DNA of 20,553 bases, from positions 1-20,553 of the IMG/VR virus record IMGVR_UViG_3300009184_000274. One strand, written 5' to 3'. The position numbers were made by a program, and so were the translations under genes. This document shows positions 8,124 to 14,118 of this stretch, piece by piece. Position 1 is the stretch's first letter. Every line of letters starts with the position of its first letter. A model generated the notes under the pieces. The model saw only the letters and a program-made list of their open reading frames with translations, was not told the DNA's origin and searched no databases. Origin of the DNA: a virus.

Positions 8124-9368
8124 GTGAAACTTCCCCCAAAGTTCCGCAACAGTTTAACAGTATTCTTTATTCTCTTTAACTCTATGTTCTTGTTTCCCAT
8201 GATGGCAAGGGCAGAAGATGTACCAACGGTTACTACTATTGTTACCGCAGGTGGAGATGATGTATCGTATAGAGTTCCACTACCAGTAGCAGTTGTATTT
8301 GATGGCGTTACTTATCAAGATGTATATGCCACAACCAACTCAGTCATTACATTTGGTAGACCTGATGGCACATACTGGGATTATCCAGTCACTCCATCTA
8401 TCTCTATTGAATCACGCGACTGGTGGGCTTTGCCTACTCGCATGCCTGATACACATTTTATTATCAATGTAAGTGATGGTGGCTTTCAAGTAGACGGCGC
8501 ATACCGTCCTTATGGAACCTATGCTGGCGATGTAACTGCCATTGTTATTACTGCACAGATTCAAACAGATGGCACCGTTGCATATACATACAATGTAGAA
8601 GGACCTTTGCTGGGTAATGAGCGCACAGGTGCGCGATTAACAGATGGAACTATAGTAACTCTTGAGCAAGCAGGTGTAACTCAGGTTGCTGTTGTTCCTG
8701 TTTTGGAACCAACACCCGTGGTTCCTGTACCAGTACCACCTGCCCCTGTTCCAGAACCGCCTGTCGTAATCCCAGACCCAGTGCCAAGTCCAGAACCTCA
8801 GCCTCAACCTGTGCCAGGACCCCGCCCAATGCCCGAATACGAGCCTCCAGTCCAGCCATCAGAACCCGAACCGATGCCAGAGACTCCTCCAGAGGAGGCA
8901 CCTCAGCCTCCTGCAGAAGAACCTCCTGCTCCTGTAACTCCTGAACCTGAGCCTGAACTTCCACCTATAGAACCAGACCCAGCACCAGAGCCAGAGCCAG
9001 AAGCACCTGCTGTAGATGAGCCAATAGAAGAATCCACTCCATCCGAACCTCCAATAGTAAATGTTGATGATGTCAACCTTGAAAGTCTAGCACCTGATAC
9101 ACCAGTTGAACTGGCTAATGGCGTGGTGGTTACAGCGCAAGTCGCAATGGCTGTGGAATTGTTACAAAACCCAGCAGAATTTGTACAAAACTTACTTACC
9201 GACCCAATCGCAGCACTCACTGCTCTTGGTTCAGTAGGTGCTGACCTTCCCCCAGAGGTCCGTGAAGAAGCCGAGAAGGTGGTTGTTGCGGCCATCATCG
9301 CAGGCAACATCGCAACCCAAGCAGCAGCAACCGCTGCAGCATCAGCAGTGATTAGGAGAAAACCATGA
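8124..9368 (+). CDS. Secreted Pro/Glu-rich protein with beta domain
   Basis: 414 residues from a GTG preceded by GAAAGG. Residues 1-30 form a signal peptide: basic N-terminus, hydrophobic core LTVFFILFNSMFLFP, and an MARA cleavage site before ED. Residues 31-190 form a beta-rich domain with VFDGVTYQDVYATTNSVITFG near 58-78, reminiscent of nidogen-like surface modules. Residues about 194-310 are almost wholly Pro, Glu and Val (PEPEPE and PVPVPP units), an extended spacer. Residues 320-414 contain helices and an Ala-rich weakly hydrophobic stretch (387-410) ending in RRKP. An exported protein inside the lysis cassette could bridge the cell wall, act as a spanin-like or anti-superinfection factor, or be a surface adhesin; none is demonstrated. 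Confidence 0.75.
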   Translation: MKLPPKFRNSLTVFFILFNSMFLFPMMARAEDVPTVTTIVTAGGDDVSYRVPLPVAVVFDGVTYQDVYATTNSVITFGRPDGTYWDYPVTPSISIESRDWWALPTRMPDTHFIINVSDGGFQVDGAYRPYGTYAGDVTAIVITAQIQTDGTVAYTYNVEGPLLGNERTGARLTDGTIVTLEQAGVTQVAVVPVLEPTPVVPVPVPPAPVPEPPVVIPDPVPSPEPQPQPVPGPRPMPEYEPPVQPSEPEPMPETPPEEAPQPPAEEPPAPVTPEPEPELPPIEPDPAPEPEPEAPAVDEPIEESTPSEPPIVNVDDVNLESLAPDTPVELANGVVVTAQVAMAVELLQNPAEFVQNLLTDPIAALTALGSVGADLPPEVREEAEKVVVAAIIAGNIATQAAATAAASAVIRRKP

Positions 9369-9532
9369 AGAACTTTCTATCTGATATTGCCAACCAACTG
9401 TGGACTCTCCTCGGCATGTTCATTGCCTGGGTAGTCCTTGAAGGCTCAGCCAAAACAGTTGTTGGTTATTCAATCGTGTTAGCCCTGATTGTATGGACTA
9501 TCACTTTCAAACTACGCAACCCTAAGGAATAA
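9365..9532 (+). CDS. 55-residue two-helix membrane protein, holin candidate
   Basis: A short gene overlapping the previous stop (ATGA) with AGGAG seven bases before its ATG. The protein has two closely spaced hydrophobic segments (about residues 12-27, LWTLLGMFIAWVVLEG, and 33-49, VGYSIVLALIVWTITF) joined by a short polar loop, and ends KLRNPKE with a positive cytoplasmic face. Length and topology fit a class II holin, and it is the first of three small membrane proteins around the endolysin gene. The assignment is inferred from topology and neighbours. Confidence 0.72.
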   Translation: MKNFLSDIANQLWTLLGMFIAWVVLEGSAKTVVGYSIVLALIVWTITFKLRNPKE

Positions 9533-9534
9533 TA

Positions 9535-9777
9535 ATGGAAACACTTAAGAGTGTACTAATGAGAATCATGGCTGTTATTGCAGCCGAAGCGCTAGGTGTT
9601 ATTGGCGCTGGTTCACTTGTAGGTATTGAAGTATGGCAAGCAGGAGTCCTTGCTGGTGCACTTGGTGCAGCACGAGTTCTTGAAGCACTTGCTCGTTTCT
9701 ACCTAGCAGACGGCAACTTATCAGCAGAAGAAATTAACGAAGCCTTTGCTAAGGTTGACAAGAAAGCGAGTGCATAG
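9535..9777 (+). CDS. 80-residue membrane protein, holin-like
   Basis: The ATG has AAGGA seven bases upstream. Residues about 8-33 and 34-53 are hydrophobic (MRIMAVIAAEALGVIGAGSLVG and GVLAGALGAARVLEALARF). The C-terminus DGNLSAEEINEAFAKVDKK is polar and resembles an EF-hand-like loop-helix found in many actinophage small membrane proteins. It overlaps the endolysin start by one base (TAGTG), placing it exactly where a holin is expected. Met1, Met9 and Met12 offer alternative starts, and a small hairpin (ACACT-TAAG-AGTGT, 9541-9554) lies just after the first ATG. Which of the cassette's membrane proteins is the true holin cannot be settled from sequence. Confidence 0.75.
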   Translation: METLKSVLMRIMAVIAAEALGVIGAGSLVGIEVWQAGVLAGALGAARVLEALARFYLADGNLSAEEINEAFAKVDKKASA

Positions 9778-10289
9778 TGGGTCAGCGTTTAGATTTTATT
9801 GAGACAGCCAAGTCACAACTTGGTGTCATTGAAGGACCTAAAGATAATGAAACAAAGTATGGTGCCTTTACCAAGGCTAACTTCCAACCATGGTGTGGGT
9901 CATTTGTTAACTGGTGCGCCAATGAAGTTGGCTTGAAGATTCCTAACTGTGTGTATACACCAGGTGGAGCCTCAGCATTTATGAAGAAGGACCAATGGGA
10001 GAAGGCAAGTGATACTGCTCAGCCACTACCAGGAGATATAGTGTTCTTTGATTTCCCTGGAGATGGCGTAGACCGTATCTCACATATCGGTATTGTCGTT
10101 AAAGATAACGGCGATGGAACAGTTACCTGTATTGAGGGCAACACAGCCCCTGATAAGAAGGGTGACCAACGAAACGGCGGGCAGGTATGCCTCAAGGTTC
10201 GTGCGTTCAAGAAGAAGAACGGCTCCAAGTTACGCAAGTCACAAGCCGTGACTATCGTTGGCTTTGGTAAACCAGTCTTTAAATCATAA
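9777..10289 (+). CDS. Endolysin with CHAP amidase/peptidase domain
   Basis: 170 residues from a GTG overlapping the preceding stop. A single CHAP (NlpC/P60-like cysteine hydrolase) domain fills most of the protein. Cys40 in QPWCGSFVNWC is the nucleophile, His103 in RISHIGIV the second catalytic residue, and Glu120/Asn122 in CIEGNT the third position. PGDIVFFDFPGDG at 85-97 is the usual beta-hairpin before the catalytic His. Such domains cut peptide or amide bonds of peptidoglycan at the end of infection. There is no signal peptide, so release should depend on a holin, and small membrane proteins are encoded on both sides. No separate cell-wall-binding domain is evident; the basic C-terminus (AFKKKNGSKLRKS) may help binding. 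Confidence 0.9.
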   Translation: MGQRLDFIETAKSQLGVIEGPKDNETKYGAFTKANFQPWCGSFVNWCANEVGLKIPNCVYTPGGASAFMKKDQWEKASDTAQPLPGDIVFFDFPGDGVDRISHIGIVVKDNGDGTVTCIEGNTAPDKKGDQRNGGQVCLKVRAFKKKNGSKLRKSQAVTIVGFGKPVFKS

Positions 10290-10298
10290 AGGAGAAAC

Positions 10299-10490
10299 AT
10301 GTTAGACACAAACAAAATCAAAGCGATTGCATTGTCCTATGCTCGTGCAGCAGCAGCATCAGTTATTGCTCTCTACACAGCAGGTCAGCATGACCCAAAG
10401 ACACTGGCTATTGCCTTTGTTACTGGTCTAGTAGGTCCAATCCTCAAGGCATTGGATTCAAGTGCACCAGAGTTTGGTCGCACCAAGTAA
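10299..10490 (+). CDS. 63-residue membrane protein, holin-like
   Basis: The ATG is preceded by the strong ribosome binding site AAGGAGAAAC. Residues about 11-26 (ALSYARAAAASVIALY) and 36-51 (LAIAFVTGLVGPILKAL) can form two short membrane helices separated by TAGQHDPKT, and the end is LDSSAPEFGRTK. This pattern recurs as a small membrane or holin protein next to phage endolysins. It is the last gene before the terminator at 10507 and so the 3' end of the late transcript. Confidence 0.75.
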   Translation: MLDTNKIKAIALSYARAAAASVIALYTAGQHDPKTLAIAFVTGLVGPILKALDSSAPEFGRTK

Positions 10491-10506
10491 TACTTTAAAC
10501 AGAGAA

Positions 10507-10536
10507 GCCCCTCGCTTAATTGCGGGGGGCTTTTTT
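10507..10536 (+). terminator. Strong intrinsic terminator ending the late operon
   Basis: GCCCCTCGC (10507-10515) pairs with GCGGGGGGC (10522-10530) around a TTAATT loop, with one T-G wobble, followed by six T. Upstream AAG bases extend pairing with the first T residues, so it may also work from the minus strand. The HNH gene's stop codon falls in the loop, marking the convergent junction. Confidence 0.9.
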
Positions 10537-10881
10537 GCTTTCCCAATCTTTATTATCTTGTGTCTTAAGACGGTGGCAGTTGGCACATAGGGTCTGTAGG
10601 TTTGATATGTCATTGTTTAAATGGTTGCCATCTATATGGTCAACATCTAATTGAGTGCGATGGACAGCAACAAACCCGCACGACTCACAATAATCTTTTT
10701 TATTCTTGTACTGACTAGAGCGATACAAGTTATATTTATTTCTACAAGACCAACCGTATTGTTTCTTTTTTAATCTTGTAGGTCCACAAACTGCACAGAT
10801 ACCCCATCGTTTGGCTGGGTTCTTGAGCAGCATCTTATGCTGCTGAGGCTTATCCGCCCGTGGAGTAGAAGCCCGTGGCAT
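10516..10881 (-). CDS. HNH endonuclease
   Basis: 121 residues if started at 10881. The C-terminal half holds the HNH motif: CESCGF near 62-67, LDVDHIDGNHLNNDISNLQTLCANCHRLKT near 78-107, with His82-Ile-Asp-Gly-Asn and the Cys-x-x-Cys-His pair completing the zinc-bound beta-beta-alpha-metal fold. An upstream CAVCG and CRNKYNLYRSSQYKNKK region forms a DNA-binding N-terminus. Free-standing HNH genes of this kind are phage homing or nicking endonucleases and commonly enter between operons. The 10881 start overlaps the upstream zinc-ribbon gene by 32 bases and lacks a clear ribosome binding site. Met17 (10833) would avoid the overlap. The perfect palindrome GTCTTAAGAC lies inside its HRLKTQ codons. 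Confidence 0.88.
   Translation of the reverse strand: MPRASTPRADKPQQHKMLLKNPAKRWGICAVCGPTRLKKKQYGWSCRNKYNLYRSSQYKNKKDYCESCGFVAVHRTQLDVDHIDGNHLNNDISNLQTLCANCHRLKTQDNKDWESKKAPRN
10562..10571. promoter_or_regulatory. GTCTTAAGAC palindrome in the HNH gene
   Basis: The only fully palindromic 10-base form of the recurrent element. It lies inside codons for His-Arg-Leu-Lys-Thr-Gln near the 3' end of the minus-strand HNH gene. Confidence 0.4.
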
Positions 10882-11017
10882 TAAACTTTACTGGTGTTGG
10901 TGTGTATACCTGGCTCATCAACTCTTGACAGCAGGTTGGTACCCAATTGCTACCTATTGGTTTGTCTATCTCTTGCACCCCGCCACATGCGCTGCATTTG
11001 TAATCATATTTTGCCAT
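10850..11017 (-). CDS. FmdB-type zinc ribbon microprotein
   Basis: A 55-residue protein. MAKYDYKCSACG with Cys8 and Cys11, then the pair Cys29-Cys30 in VPTCCQEL, and the tail YTPTPVKFNATGFYSTGG. This order (Y-x-Y-x-C-x-x-CG, CC, then V-x-F-x-x-x-GFYSTD/GG) is the hallmark of the FmdB-family zinc ribbon, a small putative regulatory protein common in actinobacteria and their phages. The start overlaps the end of the upstream membrane microprotein by 14 bases, and the 3' end overlaps the HNH start. Regulatory function is assumed from the family, not shown. Confidence 0.82.
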   Translation of the reverse strand: MAKYDYKCSACGGVQEIDKPIGSNWVPTCCQELMSQVYTPTPVKFNATGFYSTGG

Positions 11018-11150
11018 TGATTAACTTCTTCAAGGTGCTAATCCTACGGAGGCGAGCCTGTTGTTCTCTGACAACCCCGTATCTAAAACCAATCTTAAAC
11101 ATAATAGTATTGCTTAAGACATAAACTATAATTAAAAAAATATATTTCAT
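11004..11150 (-). CDS. 48-residue membrane microprotein
   Basis: The ATG overlaps the preceding gene's stop (ATGA), the same coupling seen across this phage. Residues 2-18 (KYIFLIIVYVLSNTIMF) are strongly hydrophobic and the remainder is basic (RYGVVREQQARLRRISTLKKLINGK), giving a one-helix membrane protein with a positively charged cytoplasmic tail. It has no recognised family. It is supported by the precise overlap at both ends rather than by homology. The element copy at 11113-11120 lies inside its hydrophobic-segment codons (Val-Leu-Ser). Confidence 0.6.
   Translation of the reverse strand: MKYIFLIIVYVLSNTIMFKIGFRYGVVREQQARLRRISTLKKLINGKI
11113..11120 (-). promoter_or_regulatory. CTTAAGAC element in the membrane microprotein gene
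   Basis: On the minus strand this reads GTCTTAAGCAAT and encodes Val-Leu-Ser. It is about 100 bases upstream of the zinc-ribbon start, so it is not in the motif-RBS-start arrangement. Confidence 0.3.
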
Positions 11151-11383
11151 TTCACATCCGCTGGAGTAGGAACTTTAACAAGGGCACCACACTCAGCGCA
11201 CTCTGCATCTACAAACCACATTGATATATCATTATCGTCAAACATACAGCCCACTTTGAAAAGGCGTGAGCCACAGAAACACACATGAACAGGACCAAGA
11301 CTTCGCATGTCTACTTTGCTACTATCTAGTGCACCTGCTCGGCTTAGCAGCCTCGCTAGTACTCTACTTAAACTGTTCAACAC
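11147..11383 (-). CDS. Small zinc-binding protein
   Basis: The open frame gives 78 residues from a GTG at 11383. An ATG at 11305 gives a 53-residue form beginning MRSLGPVHVCFCG. The conserved-looking core is the short form: Cys-Phe-Cys-Gly, then GCMFDDNDISMWFVDAECAECG, which supplies a Cys-x-Cys and a Cys-x-x-Cys able to bind one zinc. Neither start has a good ribosome binding site, so the true start is undecided. It is the first gene of the minus-strand island, reading away from the replication operon across a 105-base gap. Function unknown; nucleic-acid or protein binding is typical of such zinc ribbons. Confidence 0.65.
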   Translation of the reverse strand: MLNSLSRVLARLLSRAGALDSSKVDMRSLGPVHVCFCGSRLFKVGCMFDDNDISMWFVDAECAECGALVKVPTPADVK

Positions 11384-11488
11384 GAACAGCAGTGTACACA
11401 GATTTAATTACATTGGTGTAATTCACCTCGGCGTGTCGCATTTATAGAGCAGACATCGTGTAGTAGTCTCCTCTATTGAAGGAGAAAC
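11384..11488. promoter_or_regulatory. Divergent intergenic region between minus island and replication operon
   Basis: The 105-base gap separates genes reading in opposite directions and should hold promoters for both. I see A/T-rich stretches (TTTATAGAG; TAATTAAAT on the minus strand), an inverted repeat GGTG-TAATT-CACC near 11415, and the strong plus-strand ribosome binding site GAAGGAGAAAC before 11489. No convincing spaced -35/-10 pair can be assigned, and no copy of the recurrent element is present. Confidence 0.45.
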
Positions 11489-12328
11489 ATGACACTTGAA
11501 CTGGTTACGGGTAAAAACTATGTATCCCACTCCGCCATGTCAACATGGCTTGGGTGTGGATGGCAGTATTACCTATCCCGTGTAGTACATGTGCCCGAAG
11601 CGCCATCGTATTGGTTAGCAGGGGGCAAGGCAGTACATGAGTGCACGGAATACTACGATATAAAGCCTGAGGGTTTTGACCCTGTTGCTGTATTTAAAGA
11701 GCGATGGGAACACAACTACAAAATGGTAGACAACGGCATGCCTTGGCGTGCTGGTGGCAGGGCAACTAAAGCAAATCCAAACAAGGAAGATGCTGAGTGG
11801 TGGCTTGCTAATGGACCTAAGATGGTTGACTACTGGATTCAATTCAGAGAAGAAAGCGGTTGGAAAATTTGGGATACTCCCGAAGGTACACCTGCTATTG
11901 AAACTGAAATGAATCAAACAATCAGGGGCGTAAACATTAAAGCGTTCCTTGACCGAGTAATGGTTGCACCAACTGGAGAGTTGGTAATTGTAGATATTAA
12001 GTCAGGAAGTGCTGAGCCTAAATCTCAAACACAACTTGGCATCTATGCAATCCTTGTGGAGAAAACCTTTGGTATTCGCCCAGCACTTGGTAGTTATTTT
12101 ATGGCTCGCACAGGTGAACTAACACAACCTGTTGACCTTTCCCGATTTACCGAGGCACGCCTTGGTAACTGGGTCAAGGGCTTTGAGATAGCAGTCACTA
12201 ATAAAATCTTTATCCCAGCACCTGGGTTTATGTGTGGTACATGCCCTGTAAACTCATCATGCTATGCAGTGGGTGGAAAAGACTCACACCTTTATCCCGA
12301 AATACCTATAGGAGAAACAAATGACTGA
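11489..12328 (+). CDS. RecB/Cas4-like PD-(D/E)XK nuclease with Fe-S cysteines
   Basis: 279 residues with the strong ribosome binding site AAGGAGAAAC. SHSAMSTWLGCGWQYYL opens the fold. His50 (GGKAVHECTEYY), Asp155 (IKAFLDRVMV), Asp169-Ile-Lys171 (IVDIKSG) and the following Gln182 (SQTQLGIY) give the RecB-family active site. Cys23 together with Cys249, Cys252 and Cys258 (FMCGTCPVNSSCYA) is the four-cysteine pattern of Cas4/AddB-type 4Fe-4S nucleases. These act as DNA exonucleases in phage replication or recombination. It is first in the operon with a zinc-ribbon protein, a RecA/DnaB ATPase, a resolvase-like nuclease and primase, which supports a recombination or replication role. No cas1, cas2 or repeat array is nearby, so a CRISPR adaptation role is unsupported. 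Confidence 0.88.
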   Translation: MTLELVTGKNYVSHSAMSTWLGCGWQYYLSRVVHVPEAPSYWLAGGKAVHECTEYYDIKPEGFDPVAVFKERWEHNYKMVDNGMPWRAGGRATKANPNKEDAEWWLANGPKMVDYWIQFREESGWKIWDTPEGTPAIETEMNQTIRGVNIKAFLDRVMVAPTGELVIVDIKSGSAEPKSQTQLGIYAILVEKTFGIRPALGSYFMARTGELTQPVDLSRFTEARLGNWVKGFEIAVTNKIFIPAPGFMCGTCPVNSSCYAVGGKDSHLYPEIPIGETND

Positions 12329-12722
12329 AGCGCTATACCAAATCAATGTAAAGACACCTAAGGGTTCTTTACTAAACATCCGTGCATCATCAGAGGCTGA
12401 ACTTGACCAAGCCCTTGATGGTTTAACACTTCGCATCTCAGCAATTTCTGACCTTGAGACAACCATTGATGCAGTATGTGCAATATCAAATGCAGGTCTT
12501 AAGCCAGAAATTATTAGCCATACTGCAGTGGCAGCGGTTGCACCTTCATACGCAGCAACAGGTTACAAGCCAGCAGGTGTTGTACCTGATTGCACATGTG
12601 GTGGTGGACCAATGCGCTTGGTACCAGCAGGTATTGCTAAGGCAACAGGTCGTCCATACAAGGGCTTCTATGCATGTCCTAAGCCACAGGGTCAGGCTTG
12701 CCAGAACAAAGTATCCCCATAA
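12321..12722 (+). CDS. Zinc-ribbon protein of the replication module
   Basis: 133 residues; the ATG overlaps the nuclease gene by eight bases and has AGGAGAAACAA upstream. Residues 1-70 are mixed alpha/beta (LYQINVKTPKGSLLNIRASSEAELDQAL). Residues 71-88 are an Ala-rich linker. Residues 89-133 carry four cysteines, Cys91 and Cys93 (CTCGG) and Cys119 and Cys127 (FYACPKPQGQACQNK), forming a zinc ribbon of the type seen in topoisomerase or single-strand-binding accessory domains (PMRLVPAG, then KGFYACP). A single-strand DNA-binding or nuclease-partner role is a plausible inference from its place between nuclease and ATPase. Confidence 0.7.
   Translation: MTEALYQINVKTPKGSLLNIRASSEAELDQALDGLTLRISAISDLETTIDAVCAISNAGLKPEIISHTAVAAVAPSYAATGYKPAGVVPDCTCGGGPMRLVPAGIAKATGRPYKGFYACPKPQGQACQNKVSP
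12496..12503 (+). promoter_or_regulatory. GTCTTAAG in zinc-ribbon gene
   Basis: This copy lies in Gly-Leu-Lys-Pro codons far from any start and may simply reflect the common Leu (CTT) and Lys (AAG) codons. It is listed for completeness of the motif count. Confidence 0.2.
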
Positions 12723-12725
12723 CAG

Positions 12726-13505
12726 ATGCGCTTACTCAGCCGTGCTATTAGAACAGAGTCACGAGGAGGTGCCACGCTTCCTGTCGTGTGGCACTCCCTT
12801 GCTGCTCAACAAATAGCAGTCCGTTACGGCGAAGTAAGCATGATTGCAGGACCGCCAGGGGCAGGCAAGTCAACGCTTGCTTTGTCTTTGGCGGTTCGTG
12901 CAAAGGTGCCTACTCTTTACATCTCTGCAGATACACACTCACACACGATGAGCCTTCGCTTACTTGCTTTGTTAACTGGTAAGCCACAGTCAGAAGTTGA
13001 ACCACTCATGGAATTGGATAGAGATTGGGCTGCACAAATGCTCAAGCCTGCTGACCATATCTACTGGGAGTTTGACTCAGCACCAACACTTAAAGATATA
13101 GAGGATGCGGTACTTGCTACTCGTGAACGCCTTGGTGAAGATGTTAAATTGATTGTGTTAGATAACGCAGTAGATGTAACGATGGATTCACAAGACGAGT
13201 GGGGTGGATTGCGTACCCTTATGAAGGAACTTAAATGGTGGGCTAGAGAAACTGGAGCAGCAGTAGTTGTGTGTCACCACACCAGCGAAGGCGTACTAGG
13301 TAATCCATGTCCACCACAGAAAGCACTTCATGGAAAGGTTGCACAAACCCCATCTCTTATTCTCACAGTACATAACCAAGTATCAACGATGGGTGTATGT
13401 GCAGTTAAGAATCGTTACGGACCCGCCGATGCCACAGGTGGCACACCAGTATGGCTTTCATACGACCCTGCAAGTATGCAGGTATTAGATGTTGGACAAC
13501 CTTAA
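12726..13505 (+). CDS. DnaB/RecA-type replicative ATPase
   Basis: 259 residues. Walker A GPPGAGKST at 42-50, Walker B LIVLDN at 142-147, a polar CHHTSEG at 183-189 in the sensor position, and KNRYGP at 228-233 matching the KQRNGP-like loop of DnaB-family helicase C-terminal domains. ISADTHSHTMSLRLLALLTG at 66-85 is the usual second helix block. There is no N-terminal primase-binding domain, so this is the motor domain alone, as in RepA-type or single-domain phage helicases. It probably unwinds DNA together with the primase proteins encoded downstream. The start has no clear ribosome binding site and follows the previous stop by three bases, so coupling is likely. Confidence 0.85.
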   Translation: MRLLSRAIRTESRGGATLPVVWHSLAAQQIAVRYGEVSMIAGPPGAGKSTLALSLAVRAKVPTLYISADTHSHTMSLRLLALLTGKPQSEVEPLMELDRDWAAQMLKPADHIYWEFDSAPTLKDIEDAVLATRERLGEDVKLIVLDNAVDVTMDSQDEWGGLRTLMKELKWWARETGAAVVVCHHTSEGVLGNPCPPQKALHGKVAQTPSLILTVHNQVSTMGVCAVKNRYGPADATGGTPVWLSYDPASMQVLDVGQP

Positions 13506-13514
13506 GGAGATAAG

Positions 13515-13862
13515 ATGGGCGAGATGATTGTTACACCAGTGGGTAGTCCTTGGGAACTAACCATTGCACAGAACGAGGGAGAAATCCCACCAGATAAAGT
13601 TAAAGATGAGATTGCAGTACCAATAGCCCCATTGTTGACTGACATCAAGGCACAACTAATGACAGTGCCAAGAACACTTACATACACAGTCGGATGGAGA
13701 GCACTTGTTTGGCAGAATAAAGAAACTGGTAGGTTTCAAGACCTCACCGAAGAACAATGGCAAGCCTACCAAAACGGCGGAATTGTTACCTTCGGAACAG
13801 GAACTACGGAAAGCAATGACCAAGATGCAAGTGCCGATGGAGATTCAGGAAGCCCTGCTTAG
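13515..13862 (+). CDS. Hypothetical protein with acidic tail
   Basis: 115 residues with the strong ribosome binding site CTTAAGGAG upstream. Residues 1-60 are mixed, with a PIAPLLTDIKAQL helix. Residues 55-95 contain TLTYTVGWRALVWQNKETGRFQDLTEEQW. The last 20 residues are Ser/Asp/Gly-rich and acidic (ESNDQDASADGDSGSP). A disordered acidic end is seen in some single-strand-binding and replication accessory proteins, but the rest does not show an OB-fold pattern I can defend. The end overlaps the next gene by 44 bases in another frame. Confidence 0.65.
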   Translation: MGEMIVTPVGSPWELTIAQNEGEIPPDKVKDEIAVPIAPLLTDIKAQLMTVPRTLTYTVGWRALVWQNKETGRFQDLTEEQWQAYQNGGIVTFGTGTTESNDQDASADGDSGSPA

Positions 13863-14118
13863 CGAACTACCCAATGTAATAGAGCAGGTTGAAGAAGCAA
13901 GCAAACAAATCTTTGACCCAAATACTATTTGGTTAGAAGCAATGCAGTATGCGGATTATGTTGAGCAGTTGGCTAAGCATTTGCAAGAGGACCATGGACC
14001 TGATTGCAACAGTGCAATAGCAGAGCAGTTGATTAACCTTTCTGCCTCGTTCAAAGAGATGGGCGAGGGAGCATTACAAGCGATAGATGAAACGGAGAAC
14101 ATGGATGGCGAACAGTAA
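13819..14118 (+). CDS. Hypothetical helical protein
   Basis: The reading frame is open from 13705, but the first sensible start is the ATG at 13819 (MTKMQVPMEIQEALL), giving 99 residues. Upstream, the frame runs under the previous gene's body. ACGGAAAGC precedes the ATG as a weak ribosome binding site. The protein is acidic and almost wholly helical (LPNVIEQVEEASKQIF, MQYADYVEQLAKHLQED, AIAEQLINLSASFKEMGEGALQAID). No catalytic or metal-binding motif is seen. Its 44-base out-of-frame overlap with the upstream gene and 14-base overlap with the downstream gene mark it as part of the operon. Confidence 0.65.
   Translation, partial: TKMQVPMEIQEALLSELPNVIEQVEEASKQIFDPNTIWLEAMQYADYVEQLAKHLQEDHGPDCNSAIAEQLINLSASFKEMGEGALQAIDETENMDGEQ

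Noticed and set aside
8650-9310. Minus-strand frames across the Pro/Glu-rich region
   Set aside because: They are antisense readings of CCT/GAA-type repeats and encode Leu/Glu or Gly/Ser low complexity; the plus-strand protein has a clear signal peptide and ribosome binding site.
10894-11124. Plus-strand 76-residue frame in the island
   Set aside because: It is antisense to the FmdB zinc ribbon and the membrane microprotein, which show overlap coupling and, for FmdB, family motifs.
11489-12328. Cas4 of a phage CRISPR system
   Set aside because: The fold and cysteines are Cas4-like, but there are no repeats, cas1 or cas2 in the window, and the neighbours are replication genes.
13705-13818. 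N-terminal extension of the 13819 gene
   Set aside because: This part of the frame runs over the well-supported 13515-13862 gene without a proper start signal.
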